Below are positions 8,642 to 17,490 of a DNA stretch of 64,000 bases, one piece after another (position 1 is the stretch's first letter; each line of letters begins with the position of its first letter). The DNA comes from Mycobacterium avium subsp. avium (GTDB lineage Bacteria; Actinomycetota; Actinomycetes; Mycobacteriales; Mycobacteriaceae): NCBI RefSeq assembly GCF_009741445.1, contig NZ_CP046507.1:4774001-4838000 (forward strand), read 5' to 3'. A program made the translations under genes and the position numbers. Below the pieces are notes generated by a model, which searched no databases, was not told the origin of the DNA, and worked only from the letters and a program-made list of their open reading frames with translations.

Positions 8642-9661
8642 TCAGCGGGGAGTCGCGCTCTTGCCCTTGGCATTTCGCATCGCCGCCCAGAACCGCGCCG
8701 CCTCGCGAATGGACTCCTCGACCGGGCGTGGCTGCCAACCGAGTTCGCGGACGGCCTTGCTGTGGTCGACGGGCGCCTCGGCGCGCATCATTCGCACCGA
8801 GGCGAGGCTGAGTTCGGCATCCTTGCCGGTGAGCCGGGCGCGCAGATCGCCCAGTGCGCCAAGGGCATACAGCGTCGGGACGGAGATCGAGCGCCGCGGT
8901 GGCGGCACCCCGGCTTCGTCGGCGGCGATCCGCACCACCTCTTTGAGCGCGATCATCCGCTCGGAGATCAGGTACCGCTCGCCGACACGGCCGCGGTCGG
9001 CGGCCAGGACCATGGCCTTCGCGGCGTCGGTGACGCCGACGACTTCCAGCTGGATGCCCTCCATGGTGAACGGCAACTTGCCGAACACGGCCCCGGCGAT
9101 GAAGGCGCCGTGCGGGGTGCGGCCCCAGTCGCCGCTGCCGTAGGTGGTCGACACGCACATCGCGACCGCGGGCAGCCCGGCCTCGGCCACATAGCGCATC
9201 ACCAGGTTTTCGGCCTGCACGCGGGATTTGACGTAGTCGGACAGCCCGCGGGTGCCGATGACGTCGTCCTCGGTCGCCACGTGCCCGCGCCGTCGCCCGA
9301 CCGTCGCGTAGGTGCTGGTGAAGATGAACTTGCGCAGCTCAGGTTGCGTGACGGCCACATCCAGAACGTTGTGCAGCCCTTCGACATTGGTGCGAAACAG
9401 CGGCGAGGTGTCGCGCACCCAGGCGCGGGTGTCGACCACGCAGTAGTAGACGTCGTCGACGCCGTCCATCGCCTCGGACAGAACTGCGGTGTCGAACACG
9501 TCGCCGTGGAAGCGGGTTAGCGAAAGGTCGTCGATACCACGGGTATTGGCGCAGGCGCGCACCATCGCGCGCACCTGCGCCCCGTCGGCGACGAGCTGGC
9601 GGGTCACGTGCGAACCCAGAAAACCGTTGGCGCCGATGACCAGTTTGGGTTTGCCGCTCAC
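8642..9661 (-). CDS. NAD(P)-dependent epimerase/dehydratase (extended SDR)
   Basis: A 339-residue extended short-chain dehydrogenase, probably reducing or epimerising a sugar-nucleotide or sterol-like substrate. Rossmann motif VIGANGFLGSHVTRQL at the N-terminus, and active-site pattern S/T-T (FTSTYATVG) with YVKSRVQAENL supplying Tyr/Lys. The GTG start at 9661 overlaps the stop of the upstream NTF2-like gene (GTGA), so the two are coupled. Corresponds to Rv0139 (340 residues). The upstream KstR-like site suggests a link to sterol metabolism. Confidence 0.88.
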   Translation of the reverse strand: MSGKPKLVIGANGFLGSHVTRQLVADGAQVRAMVRACANTRGIDDLSLTRFHGDVFDTAVLSEAMDGVDDVYYCVVDTRAWVRDTSPLFRTNVEGLHNVLDVAVTQPELRKFIFTSTYATVGRRRGHVATEDDVIGTRGLSDYVKSRVQAENLVMRYVAEAGLPAVAMCVSTTYGSGDWGRTPHGAFIAGAVFGKLPFTMEGIQLEVVGVTDAAKAMVLAADRGRVGERYLISERMIALKEVVRIAADEAGVPPPRRSISVPTLYALGALGDLRARLTGKDAELSLASVRMMRAEAPVDHSKAVRELGWQPRPVEESIREAARFWAAMRNAKGKSATPR

Positions 9662-10164
9662 TGCGCGCCCCCGTTCTGGCGCATCCACTGCGCGGCCGCG
9701 TCGTCGAGGGTGCCCAGCGTCTGCGCCTTGCGGCACCACTTCATCGCGGCGCGCAGGAAGCGCAACGGGTTGTAGACGTCCTCCTGCCGCGACCACAGTC
9801 CGTCGCCGGCGTAGGTGATGATCGAGATGTTGGTCGCGGTGATGACGCTGCCGTCGCCGGGGTCTTTCATCGGGTTGTCGAGTTCGCAGATGATCCGGCC
9901 GCGCTCCTCGTCGACCACCGACCACAGCGACGGGAACGCGACCATGTGGCTGCCGGGATAGGTCGTCATGGTCCGCTTGATCCACTGGCGCACCTCGTCG
10001 CGGCCGTGCATGGTGCCGGCCGCGTGCTCGACGTACTCCACGTCGGGGGTGTAGTGCTCGACCCAGGCATCCCAGTCGTGCGATTGGGCCGCGGCATCGA
10101 CCGTCGCTTCGAATTTCGCGAAGGCATCGACGAGCTCACTACGGGAGAATTGCGGGCTGCTCAC
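9658..10164 (-). CDS. NTF2/SnoaL-like protein coupled to the epimerase
   Basis: 168 residues with a SnoaL-like core: WDAWVEHYTPDVEYVEHAAG, then GRDEVRQWIKRTM and NISIITYAGDGLWSRQEDVY. Such proteins often act as hydratases or isomerases beside SDR enzymes in polyketide and steroid pathways. The stop overlaps the epimerase start by 4 nt. Equivalent to Rv0138. A palindrome of the KstR type lies 9-22 bp upstream of the ATG. Confidence 0.8.
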   Translation of the reverse strand: MSSPQFSRSELVDAFAKFEATVDAAAQSHDWDAWVEHYTPDVEYVEHAAGTMHGRDEVRQWIKRTMTTYPGSHMVAFPSLWSVVDEERGRIICELDNPMKDPGDGSVITATNISIITYAGDGLWSRQEDVYNPLRFLRAAMKWCRKAQTLGTLDDAAAQWMRQNGGAQ

Positions 10165-10172
10165 GCCAAAAC

Positions 10173-10186
10173 TAGAACACGTTCTA
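10173..10186. promoter_or_regulatory. KstR-type operator candidate
   Basis: TAGAAC-AC-GTTCTA, a 6+6 bp perfect dyad just upstream of the 9658-10164 gene. It agrees with the remembered consensus of KstR, the TetR-type repressor of the mycobacterial cholesterol regulon (AGAAC-N2-GTTCT core). It lies between two divergent genes but much closer to the NTF2-epimerase operon (9 bp) than to msrA (106 bp). Confidence 0.6.
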
Positions 10187-10292
10187 CCGCAGTTTGTCGA
10201 GAGCTTTGCCTCGCGGGTGTATTCGATGGCGAACGTCAGGATAATCGGAGGGGGACTGCGGCTATTCGGCGAGATCGAAACGAGGCGATGAC

Positions 10293-10808
10293 ATGACGAA
10301 CACGCAGAAAGCGATTCTGGCCGGCGGGTGCTTCTGGGGGATGCAAGAACTCATCCGCAAGCAACCCGGCGTGGTGTCCACCCGGGTCGGCTACACCGGC
10401 GGTGACGTCCCCAACGCGACCTACCGCAACCACGGCACCCACGCCGAGGCCGTCGAGATCATCTACGACCCGGCGGTCACCGACTACCGGCAGATCCTGG
10501 AGTTCTTCTTCCAGATCCACGATCCGACAACGAAAGACCGGCAGGGCAACGACCGCGGACCCAGCTACCGCTCGGCGATCTTCTACACCGACGACGAGCA
10601 GAAGCGGATCGCGCTGGACACCATCGCCGATGTGGAGGCCTCCGGGCTGTGGCCCGGCAAGGTGGTGACCGAGGTCAGCCCGGCCGGCGATTTCTGGGAA
10701 GCCGAGCCCGAACACCAGGATTACCTGCAGCGCTACCCCAACGGGTACACCTGCCACTACATCCGCCCGGGCTGGAAACTGCCGCGCCGGGCCACCTCCG
10801 GTAGCTGA
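10293..10808 (+). CDS. msrA: Peptide-methionine (S)-S-oxide reductase MsrA
   Basis: Cytosolic repair enzyme reducing methionine-S-sulfoxide in proteins. The catalytic motif GCFWG gives Cys13; PGVVSTRVGYTGGDVPNATY and HAEAVEIIYDP are family hallmarks. 171 residues, slightly shorter than M. tuberculosis Rv0137c (182). The usual NDVGTQYRS motif is NDRGPSYRS here. The start has GAGG 8 nt upstream. Confidence 0.95.
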   Translation: MTNTQKAILAGGCFWGMQELIRKQPGVVSTRVGYTGGDVPNATYRNHGTHAEAVEIIYDPAVTDYRQILEFFFQIHDPTTKDRQGNDRGPSYRSAIFYTDDEQKRIALDTIADVEASGLWPGKVVTEVSPAGDFWEAEPEHQDYLQRYPNGYTCHYIRPGWKLPRRATSGS

Positions 10809-10820
10809 ACCGCGCCCGGC

Positions 10821-12137
10821 TCAGCGCCGGTGCACCACGATCCGACCGCCGTGTTTGGGGGTGAAGGCCACGCCGCGGCAGTGCCAGGGCTCGTCCGGTG
10901 CGTCGGTGGTTTCAATGGTGAAGTGGCGCAACACCGTTCGTAGCACCACGTCCATCTCCATGTTCGCGAACGCCGCCCCGACGCACCGGCGCGTCCCGCC
11001 ACCGAACGGGATCCAGGACAGCGCCGACGGCTTGTTGTCGATGAAGCGTTGCGGGTCGAACCGCCGGGGGTCGGGGAACACATCGGGGTTGTCGTGGATC
11101 TGCGCGATGCCGACGATGATCGAATAGCCGCGCGGGATCACCCATTCGCCGAGCCGGTACACGTCGGGATAGACGTGGCGGCCGGCGAAATCGATGACGG
11201 TCCTTGCCCGTTGCACCTCCAGGATCGCCGCCTGGCGCAGCTCGTTGCCGCCGTTGTCGGCCTCCTCGACCAGCCGCGCCAACAGCTCGGGGTGCCGGCT
11301 GATCCGCTCGAACGCCCACGCCAGCGTCGACGCCGTGGTCTCGTGCCCGGCGGCCAGCAGGGTCAACAGCTCGTCGCCGATCTCCTTGTGCGACATGGCC
11401 GCACCGTCGTCGTAGGTGCTGCGCAGCAGCAGCGCCAGCACGTCGGTCCGCTCGGCGAAGTTCGGGTCGGCCTGCTCCGCGGCGATCAGCCTCTCGATGA
11501 CGCCGTCGTATTGGCGGCGCCACCTGTCCAGTTGGCCCCACGGGCCGAACCGCGGGTAGCGCTGCGGCTTCGGCAGCGCCGCAAGCCGTGAACCCAGGGT
11601 GACCCAGGGCGGGATGAGCCGGCGCAGCTCGTCGAGCTCGGCGCCCTCGGCCCCGAAGACCGCGCGCAGGATCGCGTTGAGCGTGATCCGCATCATCGGC
11701 GGCAACGTCGGGAATGACTCGCCCTCCGGCCAGCCGGCCGTCTCGCGCAGCGTCTCCTCTTCGATGATGCTCTCGTAGTTCTTCATGCTCTTGCCGTGAA
11801 ACGGCGGCGCCAGCAGCCGTCGCCGCCGGCGGTGGTCGTCGCCCTCGAGCCCGAACACCGAGCCGGAGCCGAACAGCCTGCTCAAATTGGGCTGGATGTT
11901 GCCCAGTTCGTCCGGGCTGGTGGTGAAGATCTGCTTGGCGAGCTGGGGATCGCTGACCATGACGACGGGCCCCCACATCGGCAGGCGCAGCGTGAAGACG
12001 TTGCCGTAACGGCGGGAAAGCCGTCGCATCATGGTTCGGCGCGACACGGCAAACCCGATGCCCTGCAACAGTTTCGGGCCTCGGACCGCGGGAGGCAGAT
12101 GGACCGCGGCCGGCGGGGCGGTGGCTACTTCGCTCAT
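10821..12137 (-). CDS. cyp138: Cytochrome P450 (CYP138 family)
   Basis: Haem-thiolate monooxygenase of 438 residues. The I-helix motif is AAGHETTAS, the K-helix ExxR falls in LEVQRAR, and the haem-binding loop is FGGGTRRCVGAAF with the proximal Cys. The MSEVATAPP start at 12137 gives the family length (Rv0136 is 441 residues). Substrate unknown. It is divergent from a TetR gene and separated by 127 bp rich in GTAC-centred palindromes, so repression by that TetR is likely. Confidence 0.92.
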   Translation of the reverse strand: MSEVATAPPAAVHLPPAVRGPKLLQGIGFAVSRRTMMRRLSRRYGNVFTLRLPMWGPVVMVSDPQLAKQIFTTSPDELGNIQPNLSRLFGSGSVFGLEGDDHRRRRRLLAPPFHGKSMKNYESIIEEETLRETAGWPEGESFPTLPPMMRITLNAILRAVFGAEGAELDELRRLIPPWVTLGSRLAALPKPQRYPRFGPWGQLDRWRRQYDGVIERLIAAEQADPNFAERTDVLALLLRSTYDDGAAMSHKEIGDELLTLLAAGHETTASTLAWAFERISRHPELLARLVEEADNGGNELRQAAILEVQRARTVIDFAGRHVYPDVYRLGEWVIPRGYSIIVGIAQIHDNPDVFPDPRRFDPQRFIDNKPSALSWIPFGGGTRRCVGAAFANMEMDVVLRTVLRHFTIETTDAPDEPWHCRGVAFTPKHGGRIVVHRR

Positions 12138-12170
12138 GCATTGCTCCCAACATCTGCCCCGGGCCGGGGT

Positions 12171-12221
12171 TGGTACCGCGATGTACCACAGACCTTTCGA
12201 AGTACGGTACTCTGCAGTACC
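12171..12221. promoter_or_regulatory. Cluster of GTAC palindromes (TetR operator candidate) between cyp138 and tetR
   Basis: Three dyads share a GTAC core: TGGTAC-N6-GTACCA (12171-12188), AGTAC-G-GTACT (12201-12211) and GGTACT-CTGC-AGTACC (12206-12221), the last two overlapping. All lie between the two divergent start codons. Confidence 0.5.
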
Positions 12222-12264
12222 AAAGCTGACAAGATGCGTTTCGAACCGAGAGGGGGCGCCGGCC

Positions 12265-12882
12265 GTGACCTCAGCAATGACCGCAACGGATGGCGAGCCC
12301 GATCTCGGCGAGATCGATCCATTTCGGCTCCGATTGCTCGACGGTCTGGCCACCTCGATCGGCGAGCGCGGCTACCGCGCCAGCACCGTCGCCGACGTCG
12401 TCCGCTGCGCACGGACCTCCAAGCGCACCTTCTACGACCACTTCGCCGGCAAGGAAGAGTGCTTTCTCGAGCTGCTGGCGGTCGACATCGAGAAATTGGG
12501 GGCCAAGATCGCGGCCTCGGTCGATCCCGAGGCGGATTGGCACGTGCAGATCCGCCAGGCGGTCGAGGCCTACGTGGGATACATCGAGGCGCGTCCGGCC
12601 ATCACGTTGAGCTGGATCCGCGAGCTGCCCTCGCTGGGTGCGGCCGCGCGCCCGGTGCAGCGCCGCGGGTTGCAGTTGCTGACCAGCCTGCTGATCGACC
12701 TGAGCGCCAGTCCCGGATTCCGCCGCGCGCAGCTTCCTCCGCTGACCGCGCCGCTGGCCGTGATCCTGCTCGGCGGGCTGCGGGAGCTGACCGCACTTGC
12801 GGTCGAAGACGGAAAACCGGTCCGAGGAATCGTGGAACCGGCGGTGGATGCGTCCGTAGCTCTGCTCGGCCCCCGGCACTAG
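12265..12882 (+). CDS. TetR-family regulator divergent from cyp138
   Basis: 205 residues. HTH region: DGLATSIGERGYRASTVADV then RTSKRTFYDHFAGKEECFLE. GTG at 12265 is favoured because AGAGGGGG sits 8 nt upstream; the ATG at 12277 is too far from it. Corresponds to Rv0135c (201 residues). Probably represses cyp138 and itself through the GTAC palindromes at 12171-12221; ligand unknown. Confidence 0.88.
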   Translation: MTSAMTATDGEPDLGEIDPFRLRLLDGLATSIGERGYRASTVADVVRCARTSKRTFYDHFAGKEECFLELLAVDIEKLGAKIAASVDPEADWHVQIRQAVEAYVGYIEARPAITLSWIRELPSLGAAARPVQRRGLQLLTSLLIDLSASPGFRRAQLPPLTAPLAVILLGGLRELTALAVEDGKPVRGIVEPAVDASVALLGPRH

Positions 12883-12988
12883 GCCCGTCCGCTCGCGTAA
12901 GTGGAAGTCTCCCAAGCCATTCCGGGCCGAGCCGGGTAGGGCTACGCTCACCGCAGATCCCGACCGTTGCGACATGGAGGTTCTTGCG

Positions 12989-13201
12989 ATGCGGCTCTCG
13001 ACCCGAAACCAGCTCAGGGGGACCATCACCGAGGTCGAACTCGGCACCGTGATGGCCGTGGTGAAGGTGACGCTGGACGGCGGCGACCAGGTCGTCACGT
13101 CGTCGGTCACCAGGGATGCCGCGACCGACCTCGGCCTCGAGGTCGGTAAGCCGGCGACCGTGTTCATCAAATCGACCGAGGTCACCATCGGCGTCGACTA
13201 G
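12989..13201 (+). CDS. Molbindin-like protein (single Mop/TOBE domain)
   Basis: A 70-residue protein consisting of one Mop domain: RLSTRNQLRGTITEVELG at the start, then VKVTLDGGDQVVTSSVT and the conserved VGKPATVFIKSTEVTIGV end. Molbindins bind molybdate or tungstate as hexamers and buffer the oxyanion. The ATG follows GGAGG by 8 nt. It stands alone with no mod transporter genes nearby. Confidence 0.88.
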   Translation: MRLSTRNQLRGTITEVELGTVMAVVKVTLDGGDQVVTSSVTRDAATDLGLEVGKPATVFIKSTEVTIGVD

Positions 13202-13278
13202 GGCGCGCGGCGCGTACCGCCCGGCACGCCACGACACTTACGTCACGCACACGACACGCCGAAAACCGGCGCCGCAGT

Positions 13279-14169
13279 TTAAGTTTCGCGGCGCAGGAAG
13301 GCCCGCACCCGGTCCAGCACCAGATCGGGCCGCTGGTCGACGATCCAATGCCCGACGCCGTCGACCAGCTCCAGCTGAAAGTCGTCGATCCGCTCGGCGT
13401 ATCCGTCCAACAGGTCTGGGGTAAGCACCGGGTCCTCGGTGCCCGACAGCCAGCGCACCGGAACGTGCACGCGGGCGCCGTCGTACTCCCCGCGCATCCA
13501 GCTCAGCATCTCCCTGGTCTGAAACGACCGATACCACCGCGAGCCCGCCTCGGCGTGCCCCGGTTGGCGCATGCACTCGAGGTAGAGGCGGACGTCCTCC
13601 TCGGGCAGCGTGTAGCCGCCGCCGACCCAGGACCCCAGCAGCCGCACGAACCGGGAATCCGGGGTGCTGATCACCCGGGGGCCGATGACCGGCAACGAGA
13701 TCGGGATCTGATACCAGAACCGCCACACATTGCGGATCGTCGACAGCGAGCGCTTCACGAACGGCGCCGAGGTGTTCACCCCGAAGAAGCCGGTCACCTT
13801 TTCCGGGTGGCGCAGCATCATGATGAACGCGACCGGTCCGCCCCAGTCGTGGGCCACCAGGTCGACCGACCGGACGCCCAGGCGATCGAGCACCCCGGCC
13901 AGGTCGTCGGCCATCTCGTCCTTGCGGTAACTCGACCGCGGCGCCGAACTCCACCCGGCGCCGCGCAGGTCCGGGCACAGCACCCGGTAGCCGTCGGCGG
14001 CCAGCGGCCCGATCAACGCGCGCCACTCCCACCAGTTCTGCGGGAAGCCGTGCACCAGCATCACCGCCGGGCCGCTCGCCGGACCCGCGTCCGCGACATG
14101 GATCGTCACGTCGTCTCCGAGATCCACGTAGCGGTGTTCGACGCCGTCCAGCTCGGGCATGGTGACCAT
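13279..14169 (-). CDS. ephF: Epoxide hydrolase EphF (alpha/beta hydrolase)
   Basis: Hydrolyses epoxides to diols; 296 residues. HGFPQNWWEWR carries the oxyanion-hole HG-x-P motif, AHDWGG holds the nucleophilic Asp, Tyr residues of the cap lie in the middle, and DGVGHWIVDQRPD supplies the catalytic His near the C-terminus. Equivalent to Rv0134 (300 residues). The ATG at 14169 or 14160 could be used; neither has a strong ribosome site. The gene lies 29 bp after the frameshifted sulfotransferase on the same strand. Confidence 0.9.
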   Translation of the reverse strand: MVTMPELDGVEHRYVDLGDDVTIHVADAGPASGPAVMLVHGFPQNWWEWRALIGPLAADGYRVLCPDLRGAGWSSAPRSSYRKDEMADDLAGVLDRLGVRSVDLVAHDWGGPVAFIMMLRHPEKVTGFFGVNTSAPFVKRSLSTIRNVWRFWYQIPISLPVIGPRVISTPDSRFVRLLGSWVGGGYTLPEEDVRLYLECMRQPGHAEAGSRWYRSFQTREMLSWMRGEYDGARVHVPVRWLSGTEDPVLTPDLLDGYAERIDDFQLELVDGVGHWIVDQRPDLVLDRVRAFLRRET

Positions 14170-14198
14170 GTGTTGAGAAGGTAGCCGCCGGCGCGGGA

Positions 14199-15429
14199 TT
14201 AGGCCAGGAACCGCTCGACGTAGGGGGCGAAACGCTCGCGCAGGCTGTCCTCGTCCAACCCGAACATCTCGTAGGACGTTTCGACGTTGCCCAGCCGGCC
14301 GCGGCGGTGACCCGCCAGGTAGTCGGCGACGGCCGCGCGCGCGTCGTCGGTGAACGGCTCGTCCGCCAGGGCGTAGACCCGCTCGGCCACGCCGAGTTCG
14401 TCGGCCATGAAGTCGTCGAAGCGGATGTCGATCGAACGGTCCGGGCCGATGACGTCGCGGTCGCGGACCAGCGCGGCCAGCATCTGCCCCAGGCGGTCGA
14501 TCCAGGACTCGGCGATCTGGCGCACCGGCACCGGCGAGCGGTGCATGCGGGCCGAGTAGGTGATCATCGCGATCATCGACAGCGCCACCGGCACCGGGTC
14601 GCGGTGAGTGAACACGACGATGCTGTCCGGGAACACCCGATCCAGCACCGGCACCTGCTCGAGATGCTGAGGCGACTTGAGCAGCCAGCGCCGGCCGCCG
14701 CGCAGGAACTGCATCGCCCGCAGCTGGGTGGCCAGATATTCGTAGTGCGGCGTCTGATCGTGGGCCTGGTAGTAGGCGCGCCAGCGCGGCACCTCGGCGA
14801 GCGTCTCCAGCAGCATGGTGGACACGTCGTTGGCCAGCAACTGGATCTCCTCGTGGGACGTGATCGGTGGTCATCTCGTGCATCAGCGCGAAATATGGCA
14901 TCACCGTGTTGATCACCCCGACCGCGACGTCCATCCGGGTTCGCCGCGGATCCGGTTGCACGCCAACCTCATTGGGCATCGGAAACGGCTCCACGCTTTC
15001 CCAGTAGGGCATGGTGCGGAAGGTGGGTGGCGCGGCCAGCAGGTTGTGCAGGTGGGTGGTGCCGGTGCGGGGCAGCCCGGCGATCACCACCGGGGAGCGC
15101 AGTTCGATGTCGTGGATCTCGGGATGGCGCTTGAGCAGGTCGGTCAGCAGCAGCCGGTTCTTGAGGATCTGCAGCAGCTGACCGTAGAAGTTGACCGTCC
15201 CGGCGGCGTGCAGCCCGTCGATTTCGCGCAGCGCGGTCAGGTAGACCTCGAGGCGCTCCCGGTAGTCGTCGGGCCCGAAGTCGTGCAGGCCGGTGTCGGC
15301 GCTGGCCTGGGCGTGCAGCGCGTCGGCATCCAGCGGGCACTGCGGGGCCATCGCGGCCATCATGTCCAGGATCTGTCGGCCCTCGGCGCTGAACTGCGGC
15401 TCGGCCAGGTCTTCGAGGCGAACGGTCAC
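14199..15429 (-). pseudogene. Sulfotransferase family gene with a +1 frameshift
   Basis: Would encode about 409 residues using PAPS to sulfate a lipid or alcohol. The N-terminal 180 codons hold the PAPS-binding motif GLPRTGTTHLHNLLAAP. The C-terminal part, in another frame, holds RRWLLKSPQHL and the 3'-phosphate motif VFTHRDPVPVALSM. The frames separate at a GGG run (14855-14857), where reading needs one base fewer (...TTDHV|HEEIQ). After the shift the first frame stays open through the ephF gene, producing a spurious 716-codon ORF. This is either a real disruption or a homopolymer sequencing error. Divergent from TetR(15458) by 28 bp. Confidence 0.8.
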
Positions 15430-15457
15430 GCCGACTTATGTTACTCTGAGTTTCGTA

Positions 15458-16060
15458 ATGGTAGTGGATTTTGGCCGACCCCGTGATCCCCGGATCGATG
15501 CCGCGGTGCTGCGCGCGACGGTGGAGCTGCTGGCGGAGACGGGCTATCCCGGGCTGCTGGTCTCCGCCATCGCGCAGCGAGCCGGCACCAGCAAGCCCGC
15601 GATCTACCGCCGCTGGCCCAGCAAGGCGCACCTGGTGCACGAGGCGGTGTTCCCGGTCGGCGCCGACACCGCCATCCCCGACACCGGGTCGACGGCCGAC
15701 GACCTGCGCGAGATGGTGCGCCGCACAATGGTTTTCCTCACCACCCCGGCCGCCAAGGCCGCCCTGCCCGGGCTGATCGGCGAAATGGCCGCCGATCCGA
15801 GCCTGCATTCGGCGCTGCTGGAGCGGTTCGCCGGCGCCATCGGCGGCGGCCTGGCCGACTGGCTCGCCGCCGCCGCGGCGCGCGGCGAGGCACGGCCCGA
15901 CGTCACCGCCGCCGAACTGGCCGAGACCATCGCGGGCGTCACCTTGGTGGCCCTGCTGACCCGCCCCACCGAGCTCGACGACGCGTGGGTCGATCGCACC
16001 ACCAGGTTGCTCCTGAAAGGAATCTCAATGAGCGTGTCAAGCGGTGAGGACGCCCGGTGA
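15458..16060 (+). CDS. TetR-family regulator with 3' end altered by IS901
   Basis: 200 residues; HTH as LLAETGYPGLLVSAIAQRAG then TSKPAIYRRWPSKAHL. The last 12 codons (ISMSVSSGEDAR) lie inside the insertion element. Joining the host flank at 16021 to the flank of the other IS copy (58914 downward) gives ...LLLKGISA and a TGA overlapping the ATG of the DUF1214 gene now at 58906. The native protein was therefore about 191 residues. The change is confined to the tail, so function may be kept. It lies 28 bp from the divergent sulfotransferase; TTAC-N10-GTAA (15441-15458) is a possible operator. Confidence 0.85.
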   Translation: MVVDFGRPRDPRIDAAVLRATVELLAETGYPGLLVSAIAQRAGTSKPAIYRRWPSKAHLVHEAVFPVGADTAIPDTGSTADDLREMVRRTMVFLTTPAAKAALPGLIGEMAADPSLHSALLERFAGAIGGGLADWLAAAAARGEARPDVTAAELAETIAGVTLVALLTRPTELDDAWVDRTTRLLLKGISMSVSSGEDAR

Positions 16061-17490
16061 GTGCGTCAGGCAGCTGCCACGGTTGGTTGCTGGGGTTGCC
16101 AGGTTCTGTTGTCGCGCAGCAGTGCCCACAGGACGTCGACGTGGCGGCGTGCCAGGGCAAGCAGGGCCTGGGTGTGGATATGGTTCTCGGATCGTTTGCG
16201 GTCGTAGAAAGCCCGCGAGGGACCTTCGATCTTGAGGCTGGACAGGGCGGCGAGGTAGAACACGCGGCGCAGGCGCCGGTTGTAGCGCTTGGGCCGATGC
16301 AGATTGCCGGTGATACGGCCGGAATCGCGTGGGACGGGTACCAATCCGGCGAACGATGCCAGTCGGCCGGGGTTGGTGAAGGCGGCCATGTTGCCGCCGG
16401 TGATTACGAGGAACTCAGCGCCCAGGTGTGGCCCCATGCCGGGCATCGACTCGATGATGGCGGCGCTGGGATGCTCACGAAATTTGTTGGTGATTTGCTT
16501 ATCGATGTCCTTGATCTGCCGATCCAAGTCCAGCAGCCGTGCTGCGAGTTGCTTGATGAGCGCGGCGGTTCCGGCTTCGCCGGGAAGGGTGATTATCTGG
16601 CCTGCTGCCGCGGCGAGCGCCTTGTCGGCGATCGTGTCGATGTTGTTGGGCCATGCCCGGTTTTTCCGAAGGTGCTTGATCACGCCAGCTCTTTTTGCCG
16701 ACCGGATTTCGCCCGGAGTGCACATAGCGGATACCAGGATCAACGGCGCGCGGGTGGAGTAGTCGAACGCAGCTTCCAGAGCAGGGAAGATGGCGGTGAG
16801 CATCGAGCGCAGCCGGTTCACGCCTCGCACCCAGTCAGCCATCAGATCCGACCGGTATGCGGTCAGCGACCGCAATTCGGCAACCAGGTCTTCGCCGGGT
16901 ACGACCGGGGACAGATCTCGTCGGTGCCGAGCGGTTTCGGCGATTACCCGCGCGTCTTTGGCGTCGGTCTTGCCTTCGCCGCGGAACGCATGACTCATCG
17001 TGTTAACCGTGCGGCCCGGCACATACACCACCTCGGCTTTCGCGCTCAGCAGTACGGCGATCAGCAGCGCCGCCGGCGGCGAGGTCAAATCGATCGCCCA
17101 CACCACGTGGTTAGCAATCCGGCCGCCCTGGGCGATCAGGTCTTCGATCGCGGCCTGTTCGTTCGGGATTTTCTTCGACCACACCACCTTTCCGGTGTCA
17201 TCGATCGCGCACGCATGATGAGTGGACTTACCGACGTCGATACCCACCCACACTCGGTCGGGTTCGGCCATACCGCTACTCCTGTCGTCGCAGTCCCCGC
17301 GGACAACCCCGCCAACAGGTCCTTAGAGCAGCGTCATCGAGTACGCGTCAGATCTCAATCAGTGGCCAGGACCGTCCAAAACGGCAGGGCGGCCATTCCT
17401 TTCAAGCAACAACCGTTGCAACAACACATTAGCCACACCCCACCGTCCTGGGCATCCAGGACATCCAATCCCAGACCCCTTCAACCCTAA
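16057..17490 (+). other. Long ORF antisense to the IS901 transposase (hed-like)
   Basis: A 477-codon open frame covers nearly the whole element on the strand opposite tnp. Its GTG start overlaps the TGA of the frame entering from the host (ATG at 16028, ten codons). Its TAA (17488-17490) falls within the terminal CCCTAAGGA, 10 bp before the host ATG at 17501. IS900 has a comparable complementary-strand ORF called hed. Whether a protein is made is unknown; high GC also favours chance antisense ORFs. Confidence 0.35.
16066..17271 (-). CDS. IS901 transposase (DEDD/IS110 family)
   Basis: 401 residues. The N-terminal RuvC-like domain starts with WVGIDVGKSTHHAC (first catalytic Asp) and contains VYVPGRTVNTM and EGKTDAKDARVIAE (the DA-x-D motif). 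The C-terminal Transposase_20 domain has ESMPGMGPHLGAEFL and the catalytic-Ser region NPGRLASFAGLVPVPRDSG. The protein is identical in sequence to the copy-2 transposase and looks intact. Confidence 0.95.
   Translation of the reverse strand: MAEPDRVWVGIDVGKSTHHACAIDDTGKVVWSKKIPNEQAAIEDLIAQGGRIANHVVWAIDLTSPPAALLIAVLLSAKAEVVYVPGRTVNTMSHAFRGEGKTDAKDARVIAETARHRRDLSPVVPGEDLVAELRSLTAYRSDLMADWVRGVNRLRSMLTAIFPALEAAFDYSTRAPLILVSAMCTPGEIRSAKRAGVIKHLRKNRAWPNNIDTIADKALAAAAGQIITLPGEAGTAALIKQLAARLLDLDRQIKDIDKQITNKFREHPSAAIIESMPGMGPHLGAEFLVITGGNMAAFTNPGRLASFAGLVPVPRDSGRITGNLHRPKRYNRRLRRVFYLAALSSLKIEGPSRAFYDRKRSENHIHTQALLALARRHVDVLWALLRDNRTWQPQQPTVAAA

Noticed and set aside
13279..15429. 716-codon ORF joining sulfotransferase N-terminus to epoxide hydrolase
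   Set aside because: It arises from a one-base frameshift; the middle section is out-of-frame sulfotransferase sequence without recognisable domains.
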